64,000 bases of DNA from Mycolicibacterium porcinum (GCA_002086835.1 MVIG01000003.1:310001-374000), one strand, 5' to 3'; positions 55,674 through 64,000 are shown, numbered from the stretch's first letter. Made by a program: numbers and translations. The notes: generated by a model from the sequence alone, not told the origin.

Positions 55674-56083
55674 CGCTCTTCACTCAAGGTGATGGCGCGT
55701 TCCCTGGCCGTCATCGCACCCCAGATGCCATAGGGCTCGGGAGCGGAGAGGGCATGCGTGCGGCACCGGGCCAGCACCGGGCAAGTCCGGCAGATCGCCT
55801 TGGCCGCGTCCTCCCGACGGCGCAGGGGGCGCCCTCGGGCCTCCTCCGGGAAGAACACTTCTGCCGGATGGTCCCGGCAGAGGCCATGCTGCTGCCAGCT
55901 CCACTCATCGAGCGCCGGTGGTGGCAGATTCCGCGGGGATCGGTAGACCGGGATCGCCGGACGGATGGGGGGACGATCGCTTATCGCTTGTCTCACAACG
56001 AATTCGGTCGATGTCTGTCGGTCGAAAAGCGTGCGGGACAAGGCGTTCACCCCTTCTGAGGAAAGTGGCGTTGGGCCTGCCAT
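55670..56083 (-). CDS. WhiB family transcriptional regulator
   Basis: 137 residues from ATG 56081-56083. Four Cys of the [4Fe-4S] cluster: Cys69 (GLCRD), Cys98 and Cys101 (ICRTCPVLA) and Cys107 (RC), followed by the GIWGAM turn. Basic C-terminal region ends RERAITLSEER. A long, poorly conserved N-terminus (about 60 residues) precedes the domain; a TTG or GTG further in is possible because no ribosome site precedes the ATG. Which WhiB subfamily is unclear. Confidence 0.85.
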   Translation of the reverse strand: MAGPTPLSSEGVNALSRTLFDRQTSTEFVVRQAISDRPPIRPAIPVYRSPRNLPPPALDEWSWQQHGLCRDHPAEVFFPEEARGRPLRRREDAAKAICRTCPVLARCRTHALSAPEPYGIWGAMTARERAITLSEER

Positions 56084-56292
56084 GCTGCCAGCCCGGCCGG
56101 AGGCATCGGGGTTGTCACCTTGTAAGGAATCGACCGCAGATCGCGACACTTTGCTGTCCCATTTCGGCACGCCGCGACCGATGAAGTGGTATGGGCGCGT
56201 CGGCCGGAGCCGTCCGCGAATCGAGTAGTCGGATACTCGCGCGCAACCTCAGTTGATTTGTCACCATCGTAAAGACACTGGTGGGAGGGCCG

Positions 56293-56616
56293 ATGGACGT
56301 CAGATCGACGGTGGGGCGCACGGCAGGGATCGCGGCGATTGCGTTATCGGTAGGACTGGCGGCGGCCTGTAGCGGACAGCAGGACCACACCGACCCGACG
56401 ACGACACACACCCCGACAACCGGGACGGTTCCGCTGCCGTCTACGACCACCACGACTACGACGACCGCGTACTCGGACCCGACAACCACCTCGAGTGTGG
56501 GATTTACGCACCCGACGACCACAACGCCGACGACGACCACCACGATTGCGCCCACGACCACCACGACGACCACCACCACCACATCCCCGTCCGTGCCGGC
56601 TACACCGCCATCGTGA
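56293..56616 (+). CDS. Thr-rich lipoprotein
   Basis: 107 residues from ATG 56293, with GGGAGG five nt upstream. Lipobox LAAAC places the lipid at Cys22 or nearby after MDVRSTVGRTAGIAAIALSV, by parts. The mature chain (about 85 residues) is nearly all Thr, Pro and Ser, with runs of 8-10 Thr. Such tails are typical of O-mannosylated wall-spanning linkers. The stop overlaps the next gene, so it is coupled to the membrane sensor protein. The coding DNA is a run of ACN codons prone to length change. Confidence 0.85.
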   Translation: MDVRSTVGRTAGIAAIALSVGLAAACSGQQDHTDPTTTHTPTTGTVPLPSTTTTTTTTAYSDPTTTSSVGFTHPTTTTPTTTTTIAPTTTTTTTTTTSPSVPATPPS

Positions 56617-58127
56617 GCGACGAGACGAAGTCGCTCACGCAGTCCGCCGAGCGGTGGCTGAGCCTGGCGGCCCTGGTCGTGGCCCCGGCATCACTGATCA
56701 CCGGCTTGTGCTACTTCTATGGCCTGCTGTTCATCCACGACCGGCTGCACTACTTCGGTGTCGATCCGTCGACGCTGGGATACACGTCGGCCGACTACGC
56801 CGTCATCACCATCAGGGTGTTCTTCTTTGCCGCATTTCGCGTACTCATCGTGATGGCACTGCTCGTCGCTCTGGCGGTGGGCGTTCGCCGCTGGGCCGCC
56901 TCGGAACGTCGAATCCCATTGCTGCGCATCATCGCATGGCTGGCCGCCGCCGCAGGAGCAGCCGGGTTGACCGTTGCCGTCGTCTGGCTGACATCCGAGT
57001 ACAGCATGATCAACTGGGTCATCAAAGGTGCTCCCCCGATCTATATGGCAGGACTGATCGTGGCGGGCATCGCGTTGCTCGTCGCAGGCTATTCGGTGCT
57101 GGTCCTTACCGGGGGCGTCGGCGGCCTCGGTCGGCTGCCGAAGATCGCCGAGCGAACGATGCTCGTGCTAGCGGTGATAACGACGGTCGGGGCCCTGTTC
57201 TGGGTGACGAAGATCTACGCGTCCGATCAGGGCAAGCAAGACGGGGCCTACGCCGCAGGCGGACTGTGGGCCGCCAACGGTGAATTCACCGCAGTGCAAC
57301 TCGACACCACTGAAGTACTGGGCATTCCGGCCTCCCTGGTGAAGAAATCGACGCTGCCCGCCGAGGGGCCGCCGGCCGCGCCGGTCTACCGGTACCAATG
57401 CCTGCGTGTCCTGGAAGCGCACGGCGGTCGTTACGTGCTGGTGCCTGCCCGGTGGTCGCGCGAGAACGGCTACGCCATCACCGTGACACCCGATGCGTCG
57501 CACCGCATCACAGGCGTCGTGAACTCGACCCCGGTGTCGAAGGGCGGCACTGTCGACTCGTACTGGCAATGCCCTGAGGTGGTGCGGATCTTCCAGCCGT
57601 CCGATCTCGAATCCGCCATGCTCAGCCCCGAGACCACCCAGACACTGACGGAAGCGACGCACCTCAGCGCGACCGGACCCGACACGATCACGCCCGCCCG
57701 CGACAACACCGCACCACCCAATCAGTGTGTCCCCGAAAGTCTCCTGGCGAAGACACCGAGCACCCGGGAACGAGAGTTCACCGGCGACGGCGCGTGGATA
57801 CGCGAACGCGCGATGATCTTCGACAACCCCACTCAGGCAGAGGAGTTCATGGCCGGCGCCATGGACCGCTGGAACGCCTGCACAGGAATGACTGCCCCGG
57901 TGAACCGTCGCGGCGAGGCACAACCCCGCACCCTCGGAACCCTCGGCGTGCAGGAGAACATTCTGTCCATGCCGGATTCGGCATCGTCGACCGCCACCCA
58001 GGACTGCACCCAAGCCTTGACTGCCAAGTCCAACATCGTCATCGCGGTCGACGTCTGCGGCACCAAACAACCGGCGCTCGCCGTCGCCGTGGCCTACGCC
58101 ATGCGGAACCGGATTCCCACCGATTAG
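56613..58127 (+). CDS. membrane protein with PknH-like extracytoplasmic sensor domain
   Basis: 504 residues from a GTG overlapping the upstream stop (GTGA). Five hydrophobic segments in the first 210 residues (starting at about 20, 70, 110, 145 and 180). Then an extracellular part with paired Cys (VYRYQCLRV, DSYWQCPEV) and, from about 340, a domain resembling the C-terminal sensor of PknH/LpqA type: NQCVPESLLAK, DNPTQAEEFMAGAMDRWNACTG, DCTQALTAKSNIVIAVDVCG. No kinase part. Possibly a surface sensor or binding protein with the lipoprotein. Confidence 0.82.
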   Translation: MSDETKSLTQSAERWLSLAALVVAPASLITGLCYFYGLLFIHDRLHYFGVDPSTLGYTSADYAVITIRVFFFAAFRVLIVMALLVALAVGVRRWAASERRIPLLRIIAWLAAAAGAAGLTVAVVWLTSEYSMINWVIKGAPPIYMAGLIVAGIALLVAGYSVLVLTGGVGGLGRLPKIAERTMLVLAVITTVGALFWVTKIYASDQGKQDGAYAAGGLWAANGEFTAVQLDTTEVLGIPASLVKKSTLPAEGPPAAPVYRYQCLRVLEAHGGRYVLVPARWSRENGYAITVTPDASHRITGVVNSTPVSKGGTVDSYWQCPEVVRIFQPSDLESAMLSPETTQTLTEATHLSATGPDTITPARDNTAPPNQCVPESLLAKTPSTREREFTGDGAWIRERAMIFDNPTQAEEFMAGAMDRWNACTGMTAPVNRRGEAQPRTLGTLGVQENILSMPDSASSTATQDCTQALTAKSNIVIAVDVCGTKQPALAVAVAYAMRNRIPTD

Positions 58128-59041
58128 GGCAGCGTGGCCGCCACCGCCCACAACGCGGCCAGATCCTCCGGCTCGGTCCGGATCGGACTGAGCGCCACGT
58201 CCGTGGCCCCGGCGTCGAGATAGCGCTGCAACTGTGCGCGCACCTGCTCCGGCGACCCGACCGCCGCCAGTTCGGCGACGCTGGAAACCTGTTCGCGGGC
58301 AATGACTTTCTGATACGACGGGATCGTCGCATAGAACGCGAGCCGTTCCGCGGCGGCGGCCCGAGCCGCGTCTGCATCGTCGTCGACGAGAACCGGAACC
58401 ATTGCCACCACCCGCGGCTGCGGCCGCCCGACCGCCGCAGCCGCCTGAGTGATCGTCGGCACGATGAACTCCCCCACCGTGCGCGGGCCGGCCAGATACG
58501 GCAACGTCCCGTCGGCCAACTCACCGGTCACCTGAAGGGCTTTCGGCCCCATCGCAGCCACATACACCGGGACCGGGACGCCGCCGGGCACGTGCACGGG
58601 CCACTCGGGGCTCGCGGTAAACGCCGAGCCGTGGAAGTCGACGGCCCGATCGTCGAAGATCGCGCGCAGCACCTGCAGGTGTTCCCGGAGCCGGCCCACG
58701 GGGTCGGACCACACCGTTCCGAATGCCCGATGCTCTGGTGCATGCGAACCGAGCCCGACGCCCAACGTGAAATTGCCATGCGCGGCGGCCTGGGCCGTCT
58801 GCGCGGCAGAGGCCACCAGCAGCGGGTGCCGAGGGTTGATCGGCACCACCGAGGTACCCACGCCGAGGCCGGGTACAGCCGCTCCGATCAGTGCGGACAG
58901 CGTGATGGCATCGACGTCGAATTGCTGGGCGAGCCAGATCTGGGAGACCCCGGCCGCATAGGCGGTACGGGCCTGCGAGATCGCCGCGTCGACGACGTTG
59001 GGGGCGGATGGGTTCAGGGCGAGGACGACTCCGGTCGGCAT
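58124..59041 (-). CDS. LLM-class F420-dependent oxidoreductase
   Basis: 305 residues from ATG 59039-59041; ATG 59098 is an alternative giving 324. Family features: AGVSQIWLAQQFDVDAITLSALIG, LGVGTSVVPINPRHPLLVASAAQTAQ, FTLGVGLGSHAPEHRAFG and VYVAAMGPKALQVTGELADGTL. Typical of the TIGR03564-like mycobacterial branch. Convergent with the sensor protein (4-bp overlap). Confidence 0.88.
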   Translation of the reverse strand: MPTGVVLALNPSAPNVVDAAISQARTAYAAGVSQIWLAQQFDVDAITLSALIGAAVPGLGVGTSVVPINPRHPLLVASAAQTAQAAAHGNFTLGVGLGSHAPEHRAFGTVWSDPVGRLREHLQVLRAIFDDRAVDFHGSAFTASPEWPVHVPGGVPVPVYVAAMGPKALQVTGELADGTLPYLAGPRTVGEFIVPTITQAAAAVGRPQPRVVAMVPVLVDDDADAARAAAAERLAFYATIPSYQKVIAREQVSSVAELAAVGSPEQVRAQLQRYLDAGATDVALSPIRTEPEDLAALWAVAATLP

Positions 59042-59499
59042 ACCCGATACCAACCGGCAGGTGGTCTGCACTGTTCCGTTCGACTCACGGTGCGCCATAC
59101 CCGCGACAAGTGCTCAGCAAACTCGTTTCGAAATTCTCGGCTATGCCTCACCAAGGTGAGACTTACCGGCTCACTTCCCAGCCGGTCGCGATTTATCCCA
59201 GCAAATAATTTGCCACGCAGGCGCGAGCGAGATCAGCAGGTCTGGATACCTGTCGCCTGACAAGCGGCTATCAAACTTTCCAATGCAACGACGCACCCTC
59301 ATCACTCGCCGCTGGATGCGATCTCTGGCGACTTCCGGTGACAGCGGGTTGAGACAGGGCATGAGCAGCAATAATTTGGCAGTCACCGACGAAAATATCG
59401 CGCCGCGACATCCTGGTACGAACACGTTCCATTTTGTGATTTTCAGGCATTTCCCAGGTACTCTCCCGGTGTCCAAGATCACCCTCCGGGAGGAACTAG
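59042..59499. other. intergenic region upstream of gjpA-like gene 1
   Basis: 458 bp without a convincing gene. It holds a gapped palindrome CTCACC-AA-GGTGAG (59147-59160) and TTTCGAAA (59126-59133), and then, in the last 133 bp, the promoter module shared with the second gjpA-like gene. Less GC-rich than its surroundings. Confidence 0.6.
59367..59464 (+). promoter_or_regulatory. shared promoter module, gjpA-like gene 1
   Basis: Contains AGCAATAATTTGGCA and CACCGAC (59367-59390), GAACACGTTC (59420-59429) and a TANNNT -10, TACTCT (59459-59464). The same elements lie at nearly identical distances from the start of the second paralogue, so they are likely functional. +1 would fall about 28 nt before the ATG. 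Confidence 0.6.
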
Positions 59500-60846
59500 A
59501 TGCCAGCCACACTGCGTTCACCACTCGCAACGGGAGTCGCCCTGATCGGCGCGGGCGCCATCGCGCTCACGCCGCTATCGGCTCCCCCGGCAGAACTACC
59601 GGCGCCGGCAATCCAATCGACAGCCGTTCAGCTAACGGCCGCGATTGATCCGTTGGAAGCGTGGGTCAAGTTGTTCACCAATACCGGCGTCAGCGCGACG
59701 ACACTCGCCGAGCAGATCTTGGCCGACCCGGCACCGATCCTGACCCAGATACTGCACAACGGGGCCGTCCACGCCCAGACGGTCGGCACCATCGTCCAGG
59801 GCATGGGCAACGGCGTGGTGCAGTGGGTCAACGACCTGCCGATGTATGTGGACATGGTGAAAGCCGCACTCGACGAGGGCAGGTACGACCAAGCCATCAC
59901 GTCGATGGTGTATCCGCTGTTCGGTCTGGCGATCGGCATCGCGATGCCGCTGATGTCGCTGTCATCGATCACCGTCGGCATCACAGGGAACCTCTACAAC
60001 GTGGCCCAGACGATCGCCAACCCGATGACGCTGTTCGGTACCGTGCTCGGCTCGCTGCAGATCATGTCGAGCACCGCCAGCCAGCTCGGGGTCGGGGTGC
60101 AGTCCTTCGCCGACGCGGTGAAGGCCGGCGACGCGGTGGCAGCGGTGAACGCCCTGATCGCCACGCCGGCCCTGGTCCTCAATGGGCTGATCAACGGCAC
60201 CGAGTTCACGCCAGGAATCCTGACGCCGGAAAGCCCCACGATGTCCCCGTTGCCCGGCCCCATCGCCGGAGTGATGGTGCAGGTCCGCCGGGCCATCGCC
60301 CAGGCACTCGGCGCTCCGGCCCCGACGGCGACGACGGCGTTGCGCGCCGCACCCGACTCGGTGACACCCGACAGCCCAGCGACCCTCCCGTCGGTCACGG
60401 CCGACACAGTCGCCGTCAGCCTCACCAAGGAACCCGAGGAGAAGGCCACGGTCGAGGCCCCGACCTCCGAGGCACCGGCCGAGAAGGTCGCCGCCGAGAA
60501 AGCCACCGAGACCGAGCCAGTGAGCACCGAAACCAACGAAAACACAACGGTTTCAGACGACGCTGGCGCCACGGTTACCGAGAAGACCGACGCTGCCGCT
60601 GAGGCAACCAGCGCAAGCAGCACCCGCGTCACCGCCAAGGTGCCGTCCACCAGACTCGCCGAGAAGGTTCGCGGCGACATCAAGAAGTCTGCCGATTCGG
60701 TTGGCAAGAACGCGAATTCGACGGTCTCCAAGATCCGCGACGGGGTCAAGAAGAGCATCACCAAGCCCGCCAAGCCCGACAAGAAGGCCGACAGCAGCGC
60801 AGGCAACGGTAGCTCCGACTCCGGACCCGGCAAGGGCAGCGAGTAA
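59500..60846 (+). CDS. GjpA-like exported porin-family protein, copy 1
   Basis: 448 residues. GGGAGGAA precedes the ATG. Signal peptide about 1-30 (MPATLRSPLATGVALIGAGA), then a hydrophobic, helical domain to about 260, followed by an acidic linker and a Lys-rich tail (AEKVRGDIKKSADSVGKNAN, KKSITKPAKPDKKAD). Belongs to the mycobacterial group annotated as outer membrane porin GjpA, named after a Gordonia protein. Porin activity is not shown by the sequence. The last 325 bp match those of copy 2 almost base for base. Confidence 0.8.
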   Translation: MPATLRSPLATGVALIGAGAIALTPLSAPPAELPAPAIQSTAVQLTAAIDPLEAWVKLFTNTGVSATTLAEQILADPAPILTQILHNGAVHAQTVGTIVQGMGNGVVQWVNDLPMYVDMVKAALDEGRYDQAITSMVYPLFGLAIGIAMPLMSLSSITVGITGNLYNVAQTIANPMTLFGTVLGSLQIMSSTASQLGVGVQSFADAVKAGDAVAAVNALIATPALVLNGLINGTEFTPGILTPESPTMSPLPGPIAGVMVQVRRAIAQALGAPAPTATTALRAAPDSVTPDSPATLPSVTADTVAVSLTKEPEEKATVEAPTSEAPAEKVAAEKATETEPVSTETNENTTVSDDAGATVTEKTDAAAEATSASSTRVTAKVPSTRLAEKVRGDIKKSADSVGKNANSTVSKIRDGVKKSITKPAKPDKKADSSAGNGSSDSGPGKGSE

Positions 60847-60860
60847 CCACACCCCTAGCC

Positions 60861-60894
60861 GTCGGCCCCGCCACCCCCCACAGACGGGGCCGAC
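60861..60894 (+). terminator. terminator-like hairpin after gjpA-like gene 1
   Basis: Arms GTCGGCCCCG (60861-60870) and CGGGGCCGAC (60885-60894) pair perfectly over 10 bp. The same hairpin follows the second paralogue, so it was duplicated with the gene end. No T-run follows. Confidence 0.65.
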
Positions 60895-61458
60895 GTGCCG
60901 GAAGGTCACGATCGATGACCGCAGGACTGGCCGATCCAGTAGCACTCCATCGAATATCTACCCCGCCCCGAATGCCGAAGTCCCCACCAATGCGCGTGGT
61001 CGAGGAACGCGAAGTTCAGTTTTTGTCCCGGTATGCACCACCAGCCACGCCTGGCCCGCACATGGCATCCCACAGCAAACACCATGCGAAGATTCCGGCT
61101 ACAGTCCGGCCGAGCCAGCCTGAACATTCAGGGTGCCCCGCCATGCTCAACACCACCCAGCGGGCGCATTTGCTACCCCGCCCACGAGTGATCGGCAGGT
61201 ACTGGATGGCACTCACCTGACGGGTAAGCATCCGCACTTCATATACACCAGCATCCACCCCCGGTACGCCACTGTTTACATACATCATTAGTTCCTGCCC
61301 TCACGGCCATCAATCGGTCTCCACCAGCAATAATCTGGCATACACCGACAAAAAAGCCGGTCCGGAACAGCCGTGATGAACATGTTCTATCCATTCCCCA
61401 TCCGCACGTTTCTGGGGTACCGTTTCAGTGTCCAAGACCACTCACCGATAGGAAGTAG
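60895..61458. other. intergenic region between the gjpA-like genes
   Basis: About 560 bp. No convincing gene: an open frame at 60915-61220 has no ribosome site, signal or recognisable domain. The final 133 bp are the second copy of the promoter module. The rest shows no other structure I can identify. Confidence 0.6.
61326..61423 (+). promoter_or_regulatory. shared promoter module, gjpA-like gene 2
   Basis: AGCAATAATCTGGCA and CACCGAC (61326-61349), the perfect palindrome GAACATGTTC (61378-61387) and TACCGT (61418-61423). AGCAATAAT and the -10 hexamer stand at exactly the same distance from the ATG as in copy 1; the palindrome is shifted by one base. Confidence 0.6.
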
Positions 61459-62922
61459 ATGTCAGTCACACTTCGCTCACCCCTCGTGGCGGGTGTCGCG
61501 CTCGTCGGCGCCAGCGCCATCGCGCTGACGCCGATATCACCGATCCCCGCGGATCTACCCGCGCCGGCAATCCACTCAGCAACAGTTGAGCTAACTACGT
61601 TCCAGAACCCCATCGCGCTGTGGGCGGACGTCCTCGGGGCGACCGGCAGCAATGTTGCCGGGCTCGCTGGGCAGTGGCTCGAGGATCCGGCACCGATGCT
61701 CACGCAGATCATCGCGAACCAGATCCACAGCCTGGGGGCACTCGCCCAGGCGGGCAACAGCTTTGCCACCGGAATGGCCAACGCGTTTTCACTCGATAAC
61801 CCCTCTGGCGTGCCGGCGATCCTCCAGAAGGCTGTCGAGCAGATTGCGGCCGGCCAGTTCGAGGACGGGTTCATCACCGCGCTCTCGAGCGTCGTCTTTC
61901 TCGGCTTGCCCGTCATAATGGCGGCGTCGCAGGCGTGGCCTGCGTTATCCCAGCCGTTCAAGAATCTCGGGAACCTGGTCGACGGGTCGCTGTTCCCGGT
62001 TCTCATGGGCGTCGGGTTGGGCATGATCGCGCCGTTCGAGCCGCTACTCCGCGAGGCGGGAACGCGCCTCGAAGTCGCCGTGAAGGCCATCAAGGACTTG
62101 GACCCGGTGACCCTCGCGAGCACCGTGATCAATGCGCCCGCCGCCCTGACCGGCGCATTCCTCAACGGCTATATGGACCCGGAATTCAACTACCTCTATC
62201 CCGGTCTGCTCAGCGCACCACCGAACGCCTCCGGCGCCGCAGCTGGGATCCTGAACACGTTCAGCCAGCTTGCGGACCTGATCAAGACGCCGGGCACCGA
62301 TCGCCACGACCTGGGCGGCGCCCTCGCCAACCTCATCGGCGGCATCTTCGGCGGCGCGCAGGCCAACCGATCGGCAGTGCAGGAGACGACGGACGATCAG
62401 GTGGTCGTCGACGGCCCTTCCGCAGTGAACGCCCTGCCTTCGGCCACAGCCAAGGCCATCACGGTCAACCTCACCACCGATGCCGGGGTGAAGGCCACAG
62501 TGACTGAGGCTCCCGCCGAGAAGGTCGTCGCCGAGAAGGCCATCGAGACCGACGCACAGATCACCGTGTCCGATGCGGCCACCAAGACGGAGCCCGCGAG
62601 CACCGAAACCAACGAAAACACAACGGTTTCAGACGACGACGGCGCCACGGTTACCGAGAAGACCGACACCACCGCTGAGGCAACCAGCACCAGCAGCACC
62701 CGCGTCACCGCCAAGGTACCGTCCACCAAACTCGCCGAGAAAGTTCGCGGCGACATCAAGAAGTCTGCCGATTCGGTTGGCAAGAACGCGAATTCGACGG
62801 TCTCCAAGATCCGCGACGGGCTCAAGAAGAGCATCACCAAGCCCGCCAAGCCCAACAAGAAGGCCGACAGCAGCGCAGGCAACGGTAGCTCCGACCCCGG
62901 ACCCGGCAAGGGCAGCGAGTAA
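61459..62922 (+). CDS. GjpA-like exported porin-family protein, copy 2
   Basis: 487 residues with AGGAAG before the ATG. Signal peptide about 1-30 (MSVTLRSPLVAGVALVGASA). The body is helical and hydrophobic but has diverged from copy 1; it begins with the same pattern (PAPAIHSATVELT) and ends with the same tail (from about residue 380). It is 39 residues longer, all in the middle. Same family and same caution about porin function as copy 1. Confidence 0.8.
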   Translation: MSVTLRSPLVAGVALVGASAIALTPISPIPADLPAPAIHSATVELTTFQNPIALWADVLGATGSNVAGLAGQWLEDPAPMLTQIIANQIHSLGALAQAGNSFATGMANAFSLDNPSGVPAILQKAVEQIAAGQFEDGFITALSSVVFLGLPVIMAASQAWPALSQPFKNLGNLVDGSLFPVLMGVGLGMIAPFEPLLREAGTRLEVAVKAIKDLDPVTLASTVINAPAALTGAFLNGYMDPEFNYLYPGLLSAPPNASGAAAGILNTFSQLADLIKTPGTDRHDLGGALANLIGGIFGGAQANRSAVQETTDDQVVVDGPSAVNALPSATAKAITVNLTTDAGVKATVTEAPAEKVVAEKAIETDAQITVSDAATKTEPASTETNENTTVSDDDGATVTEKTDTTAEATSTSSTRVTAKVPSTKLAEKVRGDIKKSADSVGKNANSTVSKIRDGLKKSITKPAKPNKKADSSAGNGSSDPGPGKGSE

Positions 62923-62936
62923 CCGCACCCCTAACC

Positions 62937-62970
62937 GTCGGCCCCGCCAACCTCCATAGGCGGGGCCGAC
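62937..62970. terminator. terminator-like hairpin between gjpA-like gene 2 and SRPBCC gene
   Basis: Arms GTCGGCCCCGCC (62937-62948) and GGCGGGGCCGAC (62959-62970), 12 bp perfect with a 10-nt loop. It lies between convergent genes, so it may serve both. Confidence 0.7.
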
Positions 62971-62980
62971 TCGCCGGGTA

Positions 62981-63424
62981 TCAACGGCGGCGTGAATTAC
63001 TCATGACGCGCTGGCGCAACCGCTCGATGGCGACGTCGAGGACCAGTGTCCTGGCGCGGTTGATGAGGAACTCCGGGATCGGCATCGCGAGGTCGACGAT
63101 GACGTCGAACCGCACCCGGGTCTTGTCCACCTCAGGAGTCAAGTTGTATTCGATGTGCTGCCCACGCTGCTGCAAGTTGGGCTCGGCGTCCCACACCATC
63201 CAGTAGTCGCCCCAATGGAATTCGAGCATCTCCCTGTCGGTGATTCCGAGCAGCCGCATCGTCGCCTTGACGTGGTGGGGCTTGCCATCCGGATAACGGT
63301 CGATGACCTTGATGCGTCGGTGCAATGCCGACCAGGACGGTAGCGCGTCGACATCGGCGAGCACTTCCATGATCGCCTCCGGCGAGGCGTCGAAGACGGC
63401 CTCTCGTGATGCCTGCACAGCCAC
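62981..63424 (-). CDS. SRPBCC family protein (Rv0854/Rv0857 type)
   Basis: 147 residues from GTG 63422-63424. VAVQASREAVFDASPEAIMEVLADVDALPSW is the helix-grip start of this mycobacterial group; YHWG-like FHWGDYWMVWDAEP and EYNLTPEVDKTRVRFD are further signatures. Binds a hydrophobic ligand of unknown nature. A longer frame begins at 63529 but lacks family resemblance in the extra part. Confidence 0.9.
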   Translation of the reverse strand: MAVQASREAVFDASPEAIMEVLADVDALPSWSALHRRIKVIDRYPDGKPHHVKATMRLLGITDREMLEFHWGDYWMVWDAEPNLQQRGQHIEYNLTPEVDKTRVRFDVIVDLAMPIPEFLINRARTLVLDVAIERLRQRVMSNSRRR

Positions 63425-63506
63425 GCCTCCGAATCTAGCGAAGCGTGGGGCTGAAGGCGGGGATTCCGCGATGCGCGCCGGTTGGTCAGCAACCAAACGT
63501 CGACGA

Positions 63507-64000
63507 TCAGCTGGTTTGCCGGGCGACAATCACCGGCGCCGTGGATGAATGCACCACCGCGGAACTGACCGAGCCGAGCAGCAGTCCGGTGAATCCTCCA
63601 CGTCCACGATTGCCGACCACCACCAACTGCGCGGATTCTGCCTGGGCCAGCAGCTGCCGGGCCGGCTTGTCCGGCATGACCACGCGCCGCACCACGACAT
63701 CGGGATACCGCTCGCACCAGCCGGCCAACTGCTCGGCAAGTGCGCGCCCAGCCTCCGAACTCAGGTCTTCCCACTTCACGTCGGGGAACTCGAAGTTCAG
63801 GTCAGTCCAGGTGTGCACCACCACGAGCTCCACACCGCGGCGTGATGCCTCGTCGAAGGCGATCTCCGTGGCGAATTCGGAGGCACGCGATCCGTCGACG
63901 CCGACCACCACGGGGCCGTCCGCCGGATAGTCGCCCTCAGGGATCACCGCCACCGCCCCGTGCGCGTGAGCCGCTAGGCTAGAGCTCACCGATCCGAGTA
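63507..64000 (-). CDS. universal stress protein, two-domain, N-terminal part outside window
   Basis: The last 164 residues. The frame is open to base 64000; LGSVSSSLAAHAHGAVAVI is the end of a first Usp domain, and PVVVGVDGSRAS starts a complete second one. The second contains the ATP-binding pattern VVGNRGRGGFTGLLLGSVSSAVVHSS (by parts; G-2x-G-9x-G-S/T). An internal GTG at 63989 would give a one-domain protein, but the upstream homology argues for a tandem UspA as is usual in mycobacteria. Confidence 0.9.
   Translation of the reverse strand, partial: LGSVSSSLAAHAHGAVAVIPEGDYPADGPVVVGVDGSRASEFATEIAFDEASRRGVELVVVHTWTDLNFEFPDVKWEDLSSEAGRALAEQLAGWCERYPDVVVRRVVMPDKPARQLLAQAESAQLVVVGNRGRGGFTGLLLGSVSSAVVHSSTAPVIVARQTS

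Larger units (their letters stand above)
60522..62922 (+). repeat. duplicated 325-bp gene ends of the gjpA pair (60522-60846 and 62598-62922)
   Basis: The two segments align without gaps and show only about 15 differences, whereas the preceding coding parts have diverged strongly. The hairpins after the stops match too. This pattern points to gene conversion or to strong constraint on the Lys-rich tail. The span given covers both copies. Confidence 0.9.

Noticed and set aside
60915..61220. 101-codon frame between the gjpA-like genes
   Set aside because: No ribosome site or family resemblance; overlaps an intergenic region with a copied promoter module.
59420..61387. LexA/SOS boxes at GAACAYGTTC
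   Set aside because: Mycobacterial LexA sites as I know them have GAAC-N4-GTTC; here the gap is 2.

Overview
The window is chromosomal DNA from a high-GC mycobacterium, most likely an environmental Mycolicibacterium or another non-tuberculous species. The evidence is a gene set and order matching the M. tuberculosis segment Rv0858c-Rv0885: an AurF-like oxygenase, serC, sepH, DUF2537, a SpoU methylase, a MarR regulator, DUF2530, DUF3027, an MFS permease, DUF2771, cspB, YccF, moaA2/moaD2, rpfA, moaE2/mog/moaC2, the Rv0862c homologue, the XPB helicase, fadB/fadA and dapC. F420-dependent oxidoreductases, a WhiB regulator and GjpA-type exported proteins also fit. Comparisons with M. tuberculosis are from memory of that gene order and were not searched.

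Layout. 1-6.3 kb: conserved housekeeping (map, serC, sepH, and the MarR/SpoU/DUF2537 operon). 6.3-9.1 kb: SRPBCC protein, FAD oxidoreductase and alpha/beta hydrolase at the position of a PPE gene in M. tuberculosis. 9.1-24.5 kb: conserved core, including most of a molybdopterin pathway (moaA, moaD, moaE, mog, moaC) split around rpfA, which has a cyclic-di-AMP riboswitch upstream. 24.5-42.1 kb: accessory block between ercc3 and fadB with a P450, two SDR modules, MFS/LysR, F420 enzymes, a sulfotransferase/metallo-hydrolase/SDR/LLM operon opposite IclR/alcohol dehydrogenase, and a TetR-controlled FAD monooxygenase. 42.2-45.6 kb: fadB-fadA beta-oxidation complex. 45.6-54.5 kb: second insertion between fadA and dapC, with an ene-reductase/LuxR pair opposite an orphan urea-type binding lipoprotein and a complete urease operon with fused gamma/beta subunits. 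54.5-64 kb: dapC, a WhiB protein, a Thr-rich lipoprotein plus membrane sensor, two tandem GjpA-like exported proteins, SRPBCC and a universal stress protein cut by the window edge.

The most unusual structure is at 17153-17381, between mog and moaE. Seven 32-bp tandem repeats each carry a Shine-Dalgarno and an 11-codon (last one 10-codon) mini-ORF. Every start overlaps the preceding stop as ATGA, so mog, seven mini-cistrons and moaE form one unbroken chain of potential translational coupling. It resembles the logic of mycobacterial MIRU elements with a much shorter unit.

Other points of note: a 5'-truncated methyltransferase starting inside a 20-bp hairpin, a frameshifted methyltransferase, an SDR lacking its catalytic Tyr, a metallo-hydrolase with Gln at the first metal His, twin TetR operators, and GjpA paralogues sharing nearly identical 3' ends. 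No tRNA, rRNA, insertion sequence or CRISPR array was recognised.
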